Counted from the first letter of the stretch, positions 1 through 5,657 are shown. The stretch: DNA of 5,657 nucleotides from Oscillospiraceae bacterium (GCA_003486665.1 DNGF01000021.1:1-5657); one strand, 5' to 3'. Program-made: numbers and translations. Notes: a model not told the origin generated them from the sequence alone.

Positions 1-849
1 AATCTCATAATAAATCTCACAAAATCCGTTGCGTGCGGAAACCGAATCAATGCTGTGTTCAAGATGAAACCGTCAATCAATGACGGAAACGGGGTTAAGG
101 CAAGCAGTGACGCTTCGGTTGTTTTTGACCATGTAAGCGCAACTTATGCAGGATCCAAGGAAAAGTCGCTTGATTCTCTCACGCTGAGCGTACCGCGAGG
201 AGCAACGGTCGGCATAATCGGAGCAACGGGTTCCGGTAAAACAACGCTTATCAACCTCATTCCGCGATTTTATGATGTAAGCGGCGGCTCGCTCAAGGTA
301 AACGGAACCGATGTCCGCAACTATAACGTTGATGAGCTTCGCAAGCTTATAGGCGTTGTTCCGCAGAAGGCTGCGCTTGTAAGCGGAACCGTGCGCGACA
401 ACATGAGATGGGGTAAACCCGATGCAACCGATGAAGAAATTAAGGCTGCCCTTAAAACCGCTCAGGCTCTTGATTTCGTCAATGAAAAGGACGGACTTGA
501 CAGCAAAATTCTTCAAGGCGGCAAAAACCTTTCCGGCGGTCAGATTCAGCGACTGACAATTGCAAGAGCGCTTGTCAGAAAGCCCGAAATTCTTATTCTT
601 GACGACAGCTCGTCCGCCCTTGACTTTGCTACGGATGCGGCACTTCGCCGTGCAATAAAAACAGATACGGACAATATGACCGTTTTCATTGTTTCTCAGC
701 GTTTTTCGACAATCAAAAACGCCGATATGATAATTGTTCTTGACGACGGCAAGGTTTGCGGAATCGGCAAGCATGACGAGCTTTTTGAAAACTGCGAGGA
801 ATACAGGGAAATTTGCGAATCCCAGCTTTCAAGTAAGGAGGCGGTATAA
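1..849 (+). CDS. ABC exporter half-transporter, degenerate-site subunit (5' partial)
   Basis: This is the C-terminal part (282 residues) of a membrane-bound ABC half-transporter. The frame is open from base 1, and the first codons (VACGNRINAVF) match the linker after the last membrane helix in this family (compare ASAARVFEL in the next gene). The real start and the six-helix domain therefore lie left of the window, and the GTG at 55 is not the start. The nucleotide-binding domain is complete: A-loop Tyr at 145-147, Walker A GATGSGKT at 220-243, Q-loop Gln at 364-366, signature LSGGQ at 529-543, Walker B ending in Asp at 601-603. The catalytic Glu position is Asp (604-606) and the switch-loop His is Gln (697-699). 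That pair of changes is known from the degenerate-site subunit of heterodimeric exporters such as TM287/288 and BmrCD. It probably pairs with the next gene's product to export an amphipathic compound, drug or peptide; the substrate cannot be read from sequence. Confidence 0.96.
   Translation, partial: NLIINLTKSVACGNRINAVFKMKPSINDGNGVKASSDASVVFDHVSATYAGSKEKSLDSLTLSVPRGATVGIIGATGSGKTTLINLIPRFYDVSGGSLKVNGTDVRNYNVDELRKLIGVVPQKAALVSGTVRDNMRWGKPDATDEEIKAALKTAQALDFVNEKDGLDSKILQGGKNLSGGQIQRLTIARALVRKPEILILDDSSSALDFATDAALRRAIKTDTDNMTVFIVSQRFSTIKNADMIIVLDDGKVCGIGKHDELFENCEEYREICESQLSSKEAV
835..841 (+). promoter_or_regulatory. Ribosome binding site of the second ABC gene
   Basis: AAGGAGG lies inside the last codons of the upstream ABC gene, 8 bases before the ATG at 850. 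The upstream stop TAA (847-849) directly abuts that ATG, so translation of the two subunits is probably coupled. This fixes the start of the second gene. Confidence 0.9.
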
Positions 850-2598
850 ATGAAGAAAAATCATAAAGGAACATTTCGCCGTCTGCTGAAGCTTATTGAA
901 AAATACAAATTTCTTGTGCTTCTTTCTCTTTTATTGGCAATCGTTGTCGTTGCAACTCAGCTTTATGCGCCGATACTTTTCGGAAATGCGGTTGACCTTG
1001 CTCTCGGCAAAGGTAAGGTAGACATTGAGGGAATTATCGTTATTCTTGTTAAAACCGGTATAATAATCGGTATAACCGCCTTGGCTCAGTGGTTAATGAA
1101 CCTCATTAATAATCGCATAACCTACCGTGTTGTCAAGGATCTGCGCGTTCAGGCGTTCCGCCATTTGCAGAATCTTGACATATCATACATCGACTCTCAC
1201 GAACACGGCGATATAGTCAGCAGAATTATCACAGATATTGATCAGCTTTCCGACGGTCTGCTGATGGGCTTTACGCAGTTTTTTACCGGAGTTATCACAA
1301 TACTCGGCACATTGATTTTCATGTTCTCTGTCAATGTGAAAATTGCTCTTATTGTTGTTCTGCTTACTCCCGTTTCGCTTTTTGTTGCTTCTTTCATTGC
1401 CAAAAGAACATACTCCATGTTTCAAAAGCAGTCAGAAACAAGAGGCGAGATAACAACCCATATTAACGAAATGGTCGGCAACCAAAAGCTCGTTAAAGCA
1501 TTCGGACGAGAAGAAGCATCAGAGGAAAAATTTGATGAAATAAATGACAGGCTTACAAGATACAGCCTTAAGGCATCGTTCTTCTCCTCAATGGTCAACC
1601 CATCGACAAGGCTTATCAATGCTATAGTTTATGCCGGTGTAGGCGCATTCGGCGCGCTCTCTGCAATTGCAGGCAGACTCACGGTCGGTCAGCTGAGCTG
1701 CTTCCTCAGCTATGCCACACAGTACACAAAGCCGTTTAATGAAATTTCGGGCGTTGTCACAGAGCTTCAGAATGCCCTTGCTTCGGCGGCAAGAGTGTTT
1801 GAGCTGATTGATGAAAAGGAGCAGGTTCCCGATTGCCGCAATGCCAAGGAGCTTGAAAAGGCAAGCGGCGAGGTTGAGTTTGAAAATGTCTGCTTCTCAT
1901 ATGACAAGAGCAGAGAGCTTATCAAGAACCTCAGCATCAGCGCGAAGCCGGGTCAGCGTGTTGCAATTGTCGGTCCGACCGGCTGCGGCAAGAGTACGCT
2001 TATCAACCTGCTTATGCGTTTCTATGATCCGGACAGCGGCATGATCAAGGTTGACGGCGAAAACTCAATGGACTTTACGAGAAAATCACTACGCAAGAAC
2101 TTCGGAATGGTTCTCCAGGAAACATGGCTTAAGTCCGGCACGGTCAGAGAAAACATTGCATATTCGAATCCCGATGCAACCGACGAGGAAATCATTGCCG
2201 CCGCAAAGCTTACTCATGCTCACAGCTTTATAAAGCGTTTGCCCGATGGCTATGACACCGTACTCGGCGAAAACGGCGGCTCACTTTCACAGGGACAGAA
2301 GCAGCTGCTTTGCATAACGAGAGTTTTGCTCAATCTGCCGCCGATGCTCATTCTTGACGAAGCAACATCTTCAATCGACAGCCACACCGAAATAAGAATT
2401 CAAAAAACCTTTGCCCGAATGATGAAGGGCAGAACGTGCTTTGTCGTTGCCCACCGACTTTCGACGATTCGTGAATCGGACATCATTCTTGTTATGAACA
2501 AGGGTCAGATTATTGAGCAAGGTACGCACGAACAGCTGCTTGAGAAGCACGGCTTCTACTACGACCTCTACAACAGTCAGTTCGCCGTGACGGAATAA
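850..2598 (+). CDS. ABC exporter half-transporter, catalytic-site subunit
   Basis: A complete 582-residue ABC half-transporter of usual length, with an N-terminal membrane domain and a C-terminal ATPase. Hydrophobic segments at about residues 21-43, 62-84, 139-159, 162-184, 252-272 and 277-295 fit the six-helix exporter fold. The ATPase shows A-loop Tyr351, Walker A GPTGCGKS (375-382), Q-loop Gln423, signature LSQGQ (479-483), Walker B Asp503 with catalytic Glu504, and switch His535. The signature is degenerate (Gln for the first Gly), while Walker B and the switch loop are canonical: the mirror image of its neighbour. In a heterodimer this subunit's Walker motifs and the partner's LSGGQ form the active ATP site, while its LSQGQ faces the partner's Asp/Gln-altered site. 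It starts immediately after the upstream stop with a strong ribosome binding site, so the two are one operon. The family includes multidrug, lipid and peptide exporters; the substrate is not determinable here. Confidence 0.98.
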   Translation: MKKNHKGTFRRLLKLIEKYKFLVLLSLLLAIVVVATQLYAPILFGNAVDLALGKGKVDIEGIIVILVKTGIIIGITALAQWLMNLINNRITYRVVKDLRVQAFRHLQNLDISYIDSHEHGDIVSRIITDIDQLSDGLLMGFTQFFTGVITILGTLIFMFSVNVKIALIVVLLTPVSLFVASFIAKRTYSMFQKQSETRGEITTHINEMVGNQKLVKAFGREEASEEKFDEINDRLTRYSLKASFFSSMVNPSTRLINAIVYAGVGAFGALSAIAGRLTVGQLSCFLSYATQYTKPFNEISGVVTELQNALASAARVFELIDEKEQVPDCRNAKELEKASGEVEFENVCFSYDKSRELIKNLSISAKPGQRVAIVGPTGCGKSTLINLLMRFYDPDSGMIKVDGENSMDFTRKSLRKNFGMVLQETWLKSGTVRENIAYSNPDATDEEIIAAAKLTHAHSFIKRLPDGYDTVLGENGGSLSQGQKQLLCITRVLLNLPPMLILDEATSSIDSHTEIRIQKTFARMMKGRTCFVVAHRLSTIRESDIILVMNKGQIIEQGTHEQLLEKHGFYYDLYNSQFAVTE

Positions 2599-2613
2599 AA
2601 AAATACTACTTTA

Positions 2614-2645
2614 AAGGGACTGCGCTAAAAAAGCGGCAGTCCCTT
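2614..2645. terminator. Bidirectional intrinsic terminator between convergent genes
   Basis: AAGGGACTGC (2614-2623) pairs with GCAGTCCCTT (2636-2645). A further GCT/AGC helix lies inside, with one bulged G at 2635 and an AAAAA loop (2627-2631). On the plus strand a T-rich stretch (2647-2659) follows. On the minus strand the A-run at 2598-2604 reads as a T-run a few bases beyond the stem. It sits 15 bases after the ABC operon stop, and its right arm includes the first two bases of the TTA that encodes the minus-strand regulator's stop, so both genes probably use it. Confidence 0.88.
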
Positions 2646-2856
2646 ACTTTGTTCTTTTGTCCGTCAGCTCTAAAATATAATCTGTAGTCGTATTATACAG
2701 CTTAGCCAAGGCAATCAGCACATCTGTGGGTATATCACGGTATCCGTTCTCATACCTGCTGTATTGAGGCTGTTTCATTTTCAAATAATCCGAAACCGTT
2801 TTCTGGGTAAGATCCGAATCCTCACGCAAATCCCTTATTCTTCTGTAATACGCCAA
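2644..2856 (-). CDS. Small XRE (Cro/cI-type) helix-turn-helix regulator
   Basis: A 70-residue single-domain DNA-binding protein. Residues about 15-40 form the helix-turn-helix, with LTQKTVSDYL as the first helix and QPQYSRYENG leading through the recognition helix. This is followed by the family's usual IPTDVLIALAKLYNTTTDYIL C-terminal helices. There is no extra sensing domain. The TTG at 2854-2856 is chosen as start because GAGGTGA (2862-2868 on the plus coordinates) lies 5 bases before it, and the N-terminus then begins MAYYRRIRDLRE as in the family. The ATG at 2892 would add 12 atypical residues, has no ribosome binding site, and overlaps the -35 box of the divergent gene. Together with the adjacent palindromes it probably represses the divergent membrane-protein gene and perhaps itself; this is inference from layout. 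No convincing promoter for this gene could be assigned on the minus strand. Confidence 0.92.
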   Translation of the reverse strand: MAYYRRIRDLREDSDLTQKTVSDYLKMKQPQYSRYENGYRDIPTDVLIALAKLYNTTTDYILELTDKRTK

Positions 2857-2869
2857 TACAGTCACCTCA

Positions 2870-2887
2870 TATAACCAAACAGTTATT
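2870..2887. promoter_or_regulatory. Palindromic operator candidate O1
   Basis: TATAACCAAACAGTTATT is an imperfect 18-bp palindrome almost identical to the one at 2925-2942 (consensus TATAACCAWACRGTTATW). It lies just upstream of the regulator's ribosome binding site and overlaps the first two bases of the divergent -35 box. It is a probable binding site for the adjacent XRE protein, inferred from position and repetition. Confidence 0.72.
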
Positions 2888-2914
2888 GACATATTAACAT
2901 TATTATGTTATAAT
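2886..2914 (+). promoter_or_regulatory. Perfect-consensus SigA promoter for the membrane-protein gene
   Basis: TTGACA (2886-2891), a 17-base spacer, and TATAAT (2909-2914) match the housekeeping consensus at all twelve hexamer positions with ideal spacing. Transcription would begin near 2921, about 40 bases before the ATG at 2961. Such a strong promoter flanked by operators suggests a gene normally held off by a repressor. The spacer also contains an inverted repeat, TAACAT/ATGTTA (2895-2910), whose half-site spacing differs from the flanking operators. Confidence 0.9.
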
Positions 2915-2924
2915 CCTCCCGACA

Positions 2925-2942
2925 TATAACCATACGGTTATA
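2925..2942. promoter_or_regulatory. Palindromic operator candidate O2
   Basis: TATAACCATACGGTTATA is a perfect palindrome with 7-bp arms and a 4-base centre. It lies just downstream of the predicted transcription start and just upstream of the ribosome binding site at 2946. Its centre is 55 bp from that of O1, roughly five helical turns, so dimers on both sites could face the same side of the DNA. A repressor bound here would block transcription from the promoter at 2886-2914. Confidence 0.78.
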
Positions 2943-2960
2943 ATTGAGGAGAGTGTTTAT

Positions 2961-3860
2961 ATGAGTGATAAAGAAAAGGTCGTTAATGAAACCGAACACG
3001 AAGAGATTGAGCAGGAAATTCCGGAATCAACCGATGTTGCCGAGGAAATAACCGAACCGCAGACCGAGAATGAAGTGGTTTTTGAAATTGCGGAAAACAA
3101 GTCATTAAAGGACAAAATTAAAAACATTTTTTCTAAAAAATATATTCGCATCATTGCGATTATTTTGGCAGTTGCTATTGTTGCCGGAACAATTGGTGCT
3201 ATAATCAGTCATAATTCATGCAGCCGAGATATACGCGACTGTGAAATTAAGCTTGACGGAACCGTATACAGATTGCCTACCACACTGAATTCCTTTACTA
3301 AAAAGGGTTGGTTCTTCGAGGATGGCAAGCAAAAGGAATATGAACTTGTTGAGTCAAAAGACTATGAAACATATGATTTAAAAAATGACAAGGGAGAAAG
3401 TATTGTCGTACTTTTATATAATCCCGCAAATATTGACTTAGAGGCGCGCGACTGCCTTCTCGTTGTCGTCGGTTATCAGTATTCCCCAAGCTCTGAAAAA
3501 GAAACAAAACCGGGATTTTGTAAGCTTTCAAAGGGAATTAAGCTTGGTGAAAGCACCTATAATGACGTTCTGAATGCTTACGGAATGCCCGATAATTCGT
3601 CCGATGAAACATATAATTCTTACGGTTCTTTTTACTCGTCCGGCAGTTCCTCATCGGCACTGGAACGCTTTGCGGGAAACGCTTCCATCCGAAATGTAAC
3701 AAAGAAAATAATCTACAACGAAAAGGAATCCGATTCAGGCGTCCTTATCGGATTTGATAAAGACGGTTTTGCAAATCTTGCCCTTGTATATAGAACCTCT
3801 CAGGATAAAGAGGTAGAAATACTCAACAAATTCTCCTCGTACAGCAAAACCCGTATCTAA
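2961..3860 (+). CDS. Single-pass membrane protein with acidic N-terminus and exported domain, function unknown
   Basis: I do not recognise a named family. The 299-residue protein has three parts. Residues 1-50 are a strongly acidic, Glu-rich, probably disordered tail without a signal peptide. A basic stretch (KDKIKNIFSKKY, 50-61) is followed by one hydrophobic helix at about 62-83. A soluble domain of about 215 residues follows. By the positive-inside rule the tail is cytoplasmic and the C-terminal domain extracellular. That domain has four cysteines (87, 94, 165, 187) that could form disulfides, and a Ser/Tyr-rich loop (212-233). The segment GIKLGESTYNDVLNAYGMP (192-210) resembles the LGxSxxDVxxxxGxP helix-turn of BamE/SmpA-like folds, a resemblance only. 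The ATG has GAGGAG (2946-2951) nine bases upstream. It is divergent from the XRE regulator with paired operators between, so it is likely repressed by it. No clear terminator follows. Confidence 0.9.
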   Translation: MSDKEKVVNETEHEEIEQEIPESTDVAEEITEPQTENEVVFEIAENKSLKDKIKNIFSKKYIRIIAIILAVAIVAGTIGAIISHNSCSRDIRDCEIKLDGTVYRLPTTLNSFTKKGWFFEDGKQKEYELVESKDYETYDLKNDKGESIVVLLYNPANIDLEARDCLLVVVGYQYSPSSEKETKPGFCKLSKGIKLGESTYNDVLNAYGMPDNSSDETYNSYGSFYSSGSSSSALERFAGNASIRNVTKKIIYNEKESDSGVLIGFDKDGFANLALVYRTSQDKEVEILNKFSSYSKTRI

Positions 3861-3953
3861 GCCCCAATTTTATTACCAAAAGATTTATAACATCCTCGGT
3901 ATTTACTTTAATTTTATCCGTTTTCTTTTTTTACAATTTTTCATTGTCCCCTA

Positions 3954-3981
3954 TTGACTAAATTATTTTATTTGATACAAT
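3954..3981 (+). promoter_or_regulatory. SigA-type promoter for the acetyltransferase gene
   Basis: TTGACT (3954-3959), a 16-base spacer and TACAAT (3976-3981) form a good housekeeping promoter. Transcription would start near 3988, leaving a leader of about 26 bases before the ATG at 4014. It lies in the AT-rich gap after 3860, showing the acetyltransferase can be expressed separately from the membrane-protein gene. Confidence 0.75.
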
Positions 3982-4013
3982 TGTATAAGAATAATTTTGA
4001 TATGAGGAATTTT

Positions 4014-4463
4014 ATGAAAGATTATATCATCAGAGAAACAGAGGACTTCTTGTCGCTTTCAACGCTTTTTCATGAAAGCGGGATGGGCGTCAATATCGAA
4101 GAACGTATGCCCGACAGAGTAATAAAAATGTGGCGTATGGACAACATGCTTACCGGTAAGCTTATGGCGGCGGTAACGCTTGAACTTCGCGGCGGTGCAT
4201 ATTCTCTCGGCGATCTTGCCGTCAGTAATGATGTTCAAGCTAAGGGCTACGGAAGAATTATGCAGTCTGTAGTTTTTGACGAAGCAAAAAAACGCGGCAT
4301 TAAAGAAATTTGGGCTTGTGCCAAGGAGCCTGACTATTACGTCCACTGCGGATGGGAAAGGATGAGATGGGAGGATTCTCCGAACATTGCCGTCTACTGC
4401 TCAACCTGCAAGAAAAGAGGCTCCCTCTGCCATCCTGAGATAATGAAATACACATTTAAGTAA
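4014..4463 (+). CDS. GNAT-family N-acetyltransferase with cysteine-rich C-terminus
   Basis: A 149-residue acetyltransferase of the Gcn5-related fold, which moves the acetyl group of acetyl-CoA to an amine; the substrate is unknown. The acetyl-CoA loop is visible as LAVSNDVQAKGYG (68-80), fitting the Q/RxxGxG/A motif with Gln75, Gly78 and Gly80. It is preceded by strand AAVTLELRGGAYSLGD and followed by helix RIMQSVVFDEAKKRG and strand IKEIWACA, the usual order. The C-terminus carries Cys129, Cys132, Cys139 and His140 (CxxC-x6-CH), a possible metal-binding or redox cluster, with Cys102 and Cys112 nearby. The ATG at 4014 is chosen because TGAGGA lies just upstream with a 5-base gap. Starts further upstream, such as the TTG at 3954, fall inside the promoter, and the ATG at 4002 overlaps the ribosome binding site. 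A strong terminator follows, so it is probably monocistronic. Confidence 0.93.
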   Translation: MKDYIIRETEDFLSLSTLFHESGMGVNIEERMPDRVIKMWRMDNMLTGKLMAAVTLELRGGAYSLGDLAVSNDVQAKGYGRIMQSVVFDEAKKRGIKEIWACAKEPDYYVHCGWERMRWEDSPNIAVYCSTCKKRGSLCHPEIMKYTFK

Positions 4464-4473
4464 TCTTATAAAT

Positions 4474-4526
4474 TTAAAGAACTTGACTGACATACTTCTG
4501 TCAATCAAGTTCTTTAATTATTTTTT
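4474..4526 (+). terminator. Strong intrinsic terminator after the acetyltransferase gene
   Basis: TTAAAGAACTTGA (4474-4486) pairs perfectly with TCAAGTTCTTTAA (4505-4517). After one C-A mismatch, TGACA (4488-4492) pairs with TGTCA (4499-4503) around a six-base loop. TTATTTTTT follows directly (4518-4526). The stem begins 10 bases after the acetyltransferase stop. Minus-strand use is possible but its T-run there is weak. Confidence 0.92.
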
Positions 4527-4704
4527 GAAGAGCCTCACAATTTATCACTTTCTTATTTCCCTTAATTGCTATGGTAAGGTTTTCGGTCCTAAAAATTTCA
4601 TTAACCGCCTTTTGAATTTGTTCCCTGGTCAGTTGAAGCCTTCCGAAATTCGGTGCAGAAAAATCAATCGGCTTGCCTTTGAGAATATGATTGTTATATG
4701 CCAT
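4501..4704 (-). CDS. Small hypothetical ORF, possibly a gene remnant
   Basis: An open frame of 67 residues, beginning MAYNNHILKGKPIDFSAPNF and ending KKVINCEALQKIIKELD. I do not recognise it. In its favour, the composition is that of a soluble protein, with helices LTREQIQKAVNEIFR and CEALQKIIKELD. Its codons resemble those of neighbouring genes, and its stop falls inside the terminator hairpin, as for the convergent XRE gene. Against it, no ribosome binding site precedes the ATG, an in-frame TAA lies 15 bases upstream, and no promoter is evident. Upstream on the same strand another frame (4715 to about 4800) also looks protein-like (FGKTWWMADDKNILVK, then stop). This may therefore be the tail of a decayed, frameshifted gene rather than a functional one. 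Confidence 0.35.
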   Translation of the reverse strand: MAYNNHILKGKPIDFSAPNFGRLQLTREQIQKAVNEIFRTENLTIAIKGNKKVINCEALQKIIKELD

Positions 4705-4816
4705 ACACCGGTTTATTTAACCAAAATATTTTTATCGTCAGCCATCCACCATGTTTTGCCAAATTTTATTTGCTTGATTTTAAAGCAATTACGGCTTTTA
4801 ATTCAATATATCATAG
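4705..4816. other. AT-rich stretch without a supported gene
   Basis: Between the small minus-strand ORF and the DUF368 remnant no convincing gene is seen. A weak promoter-like pair, TTGATT (4774-4779) and TTTAAT (4797-4802) with a 17-base gap, points toward the DUF368 remnant but lacks a following ribosome binding site. Together with the terminator and doubtful ORF it makes up the 4464-4816 stretch that has no firm gene. Confidence 0.5.
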
Positions 4817-5524
4817 GAAAATAAAAAAGTCAATCCGAAACCAATCGGCTGGATTTGCGGAATGGGCATTTCTGTCTTATTGCTCTCATCCTTTTTTACA
4901 AAGGAAAATTATAAAATAAGCTCGCTTTTCATCGGCTTTATCACAGCGTCGTTTCCGATTATAATTAAAGAGGAGAATAAAGTGCTTTCAGGCAACTATA
5001 AAAATATTGTCCATCTGTTTTTAGGTGCCGCAGCGGTTGTTTTTCTCTCCTCACTCAAGCTTTCCTCGGCAGTTGCAAGCAACTCAACCGTACTTGGATT
5101 TTTGATTTGCGTTATCGCAGGCTCCGTTGCTATTACTGCAATGGTTCTTCCCGGAATTTCCGGTTCAACAATGCTGATGTGCTTTGGAATTTATTTGCCG
5201 CTCATCAATGCTGTAAAGGATCTTATTACATTTAATTTTAGCGGACTGAAAATAATTATCGGTGTCGGGCTCGGTATAATAATCGGTGTACTGCTTTTCA
5301 TAAGGCTTATCCAAAAGCTGCTTGATAAGTACCGCGGCGCGTGTGTTTATTCAATTATCGGCATGATGCTCGGCTCATATTACGCAATTGTTATCGGTCC
5401 GACTCAGCTCAAGGTTCCGCAGCACGCAATGGCACTTCCCGATTTCAGCATTGTTTTCTTTCTCATCGGCGTTGTGATCATGGTTGCTTTTACAATAATA
5501 AAAACTAAAAAGGCTAAAGGCTAA
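4817..5524 (+). pseudogene. 5'-truncated DUF368 (PopT-type polyprenyl-phosphate transporter) gene
   Basis: The C-terminal part of a DUF368 integral membrane protein. Recent work on this family assigns members a role in returning undecaprenyl phosphate, the wall-lipid carrier, across the membrane. The family signature LPGISGS is present (PGISGS encoded at 5150-5167), followed by GIYLPLINAV. Family members contain two related halves; here GMGISVLLLSSF...IGFITASFPIII (from 4862) parallels GVGLGIIIGVLL...IGMMLGSYYAIV (from 5261). The first half's PGxSGGT motif, which should precede the earlier copy, is absent. In-frame, family-like residues (VNPKPIGWICG) extend upstream of the first ATG at 4862 to about 4829, where an in-frame TAG lies at 4814. 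No ribosome binding site precedes 4862. From 4862 it would encode 220 residues, against a usual 270-310. Other frames upstream do not encode the missing part, so deletion rather than frameshift is likely. The protein is probably nonfunctional. Confidence 0.8.
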
Positions 5525-5657
5525 AACGAATACTGTCGGAATTAACATTCAATTATTAACCGGTTTATATTTTAAATATAAAATTCCACATGGGTATATT
5601 TTACTGAACTGGAAAAGCCCTGAAAGCCCGGATACACAAGGGCACTGAAAAACCACA
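5525..5657. other. Non-coding right edge with short repeats
   Basis: No gene is seen in the last 133 bases. An AT-only inverted repeat, TTTATATT/AATATAAA (5564-5571 and 5575-5582), follows the DUF368 remnant but is too weak to call a terminator. Near the edge GAAAAGCCC and TGAAAGCCC stand in tandem (5612-5629), and GCCCT/AGGGC (5617-5621 and 5639-5643) form a short inverted repeat. These may belong to a structure or recombination site continuing beyond the window. Confidence 0.4.

Noticed and set aside
55..60. GTG at 55 as the start of the first ABC protein
   Set aside because: The frame is open to base 1 and the preceding codons match the membrane-domain linker of the family, so the gene is cut by the window edge rather than beginning here.
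2857..2892. A longer XRE protein starting at the ATG at 2892
   Set aside because: It has no ribosome binding site, overlaps the -35 box and operator O1, and adds residues unlike the family; the TTG at 2856 has a well-placed GAGGTGA.
2644..3860. Toxin-antitoxin pair made of the XRE protein and the membrane protein
   Set aside because: The genes are divergent rather than co-transcribed, and the 299-residue protein has no visible toxin motif; its size and exported domain fit a regulated envelope protein better.
3925..3948. Terminator after the membrane-protein gene (ACAAT/ATTGT beside a T-run)
   Set aside because: The stem is only five mostly A-T pairs and the T-run precedes rather than follows it on the plus strand.
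3954..4013. A longer acetyltransferase starting at the TTG at 3954
   Set aside because: That TTG is the -35 hexamer of the promoter, upstream of the expected transcription start; the ATG at 4014 has its own ribosome binding site.
4707..5568. Direct repeat ACCGGTTTAT at 4707-4716 and 5559-5568 as flanks of an inserted element
   Set aside because: The match is only ten bases, no terminal inverted repeats or recombinase are present, and the enclosed DNA is a decayed ordinary gene; chance is sufficient.
1..5657. CRISPR array, tRNA or rRNA genes, intact insertion sequence
   Set aside because: No regularly spaced repeats, cloverleaf-like segments, rRNA-like stretches or transposase motifs were seen on either strand.

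Overview
The window reads as chromosomal DNA of a low-to-moderate GC Firmicute, most likely a gut clostridium. The reasons are the strong AGGAGG-type ribosome binding sites, the near-consensus SigA promoters, the AT-rich intergenic stretches, and gene families typical of Clostridia: a heterodimeric ABC exporter, a small Cro/cI-type regulator and a DUF368 membrane protein. No rRNA, tRNA, CRISPR array or intact mobile element is visible.

Positions 1-2598 (+) hold two adjacent half-transporter genes of one ABC exporter. The first is cut by the left edge, so only the end of its membrane domain and its full nucleotide-binding domain are present. The second is complete at 582 residues and starts on the base after the first gene's stop. 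The motif defects in the two proteins are complementary: the first has Asp for the catalytic Glu and Gln for the switch His, and the second has LSQGQ for LSGGQ. This is the pattern of heterodimeric exporters with one degenerate ATP site. A hairpin terminator at 2614-2645 closes the operon and is probably shared with the convergent regulator gene.

Positions 2644-3860 hold a divergent pair: a 70-residue XRE regulator (-) and a 299-residue single-pass membrane protein of unknown function (+). Between them lie a perfect-consensus promoter (TTGACA, 17 bp, TATAAT) and two near-identical 18-bp palindromes that bracket it. The simplest reading is a self-contained switch in which the small regulator controls the membrane protein and perhaps itself. 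This is the least explained and most interesting unit of the window.

Positions 3954-4526 hold a GNAT acetyltransferase with its own promoter, a cysteine-rich C-terminus and a strong terminator. Positions 4501-4816 hold a doubtful small minus-strand ORF and AT-rich DNA with no clear gene. Positions 4817-5524 hold the C-terminal two thirds of a DUF368 (PopT-type polyprenyl-phosphate transporter) protein. It lacks the first conserved half and a proper translation start, so it is called a 5'-truncated pseudogene. The last 133 bases are non-coding, with a few short repeats at the right edge.
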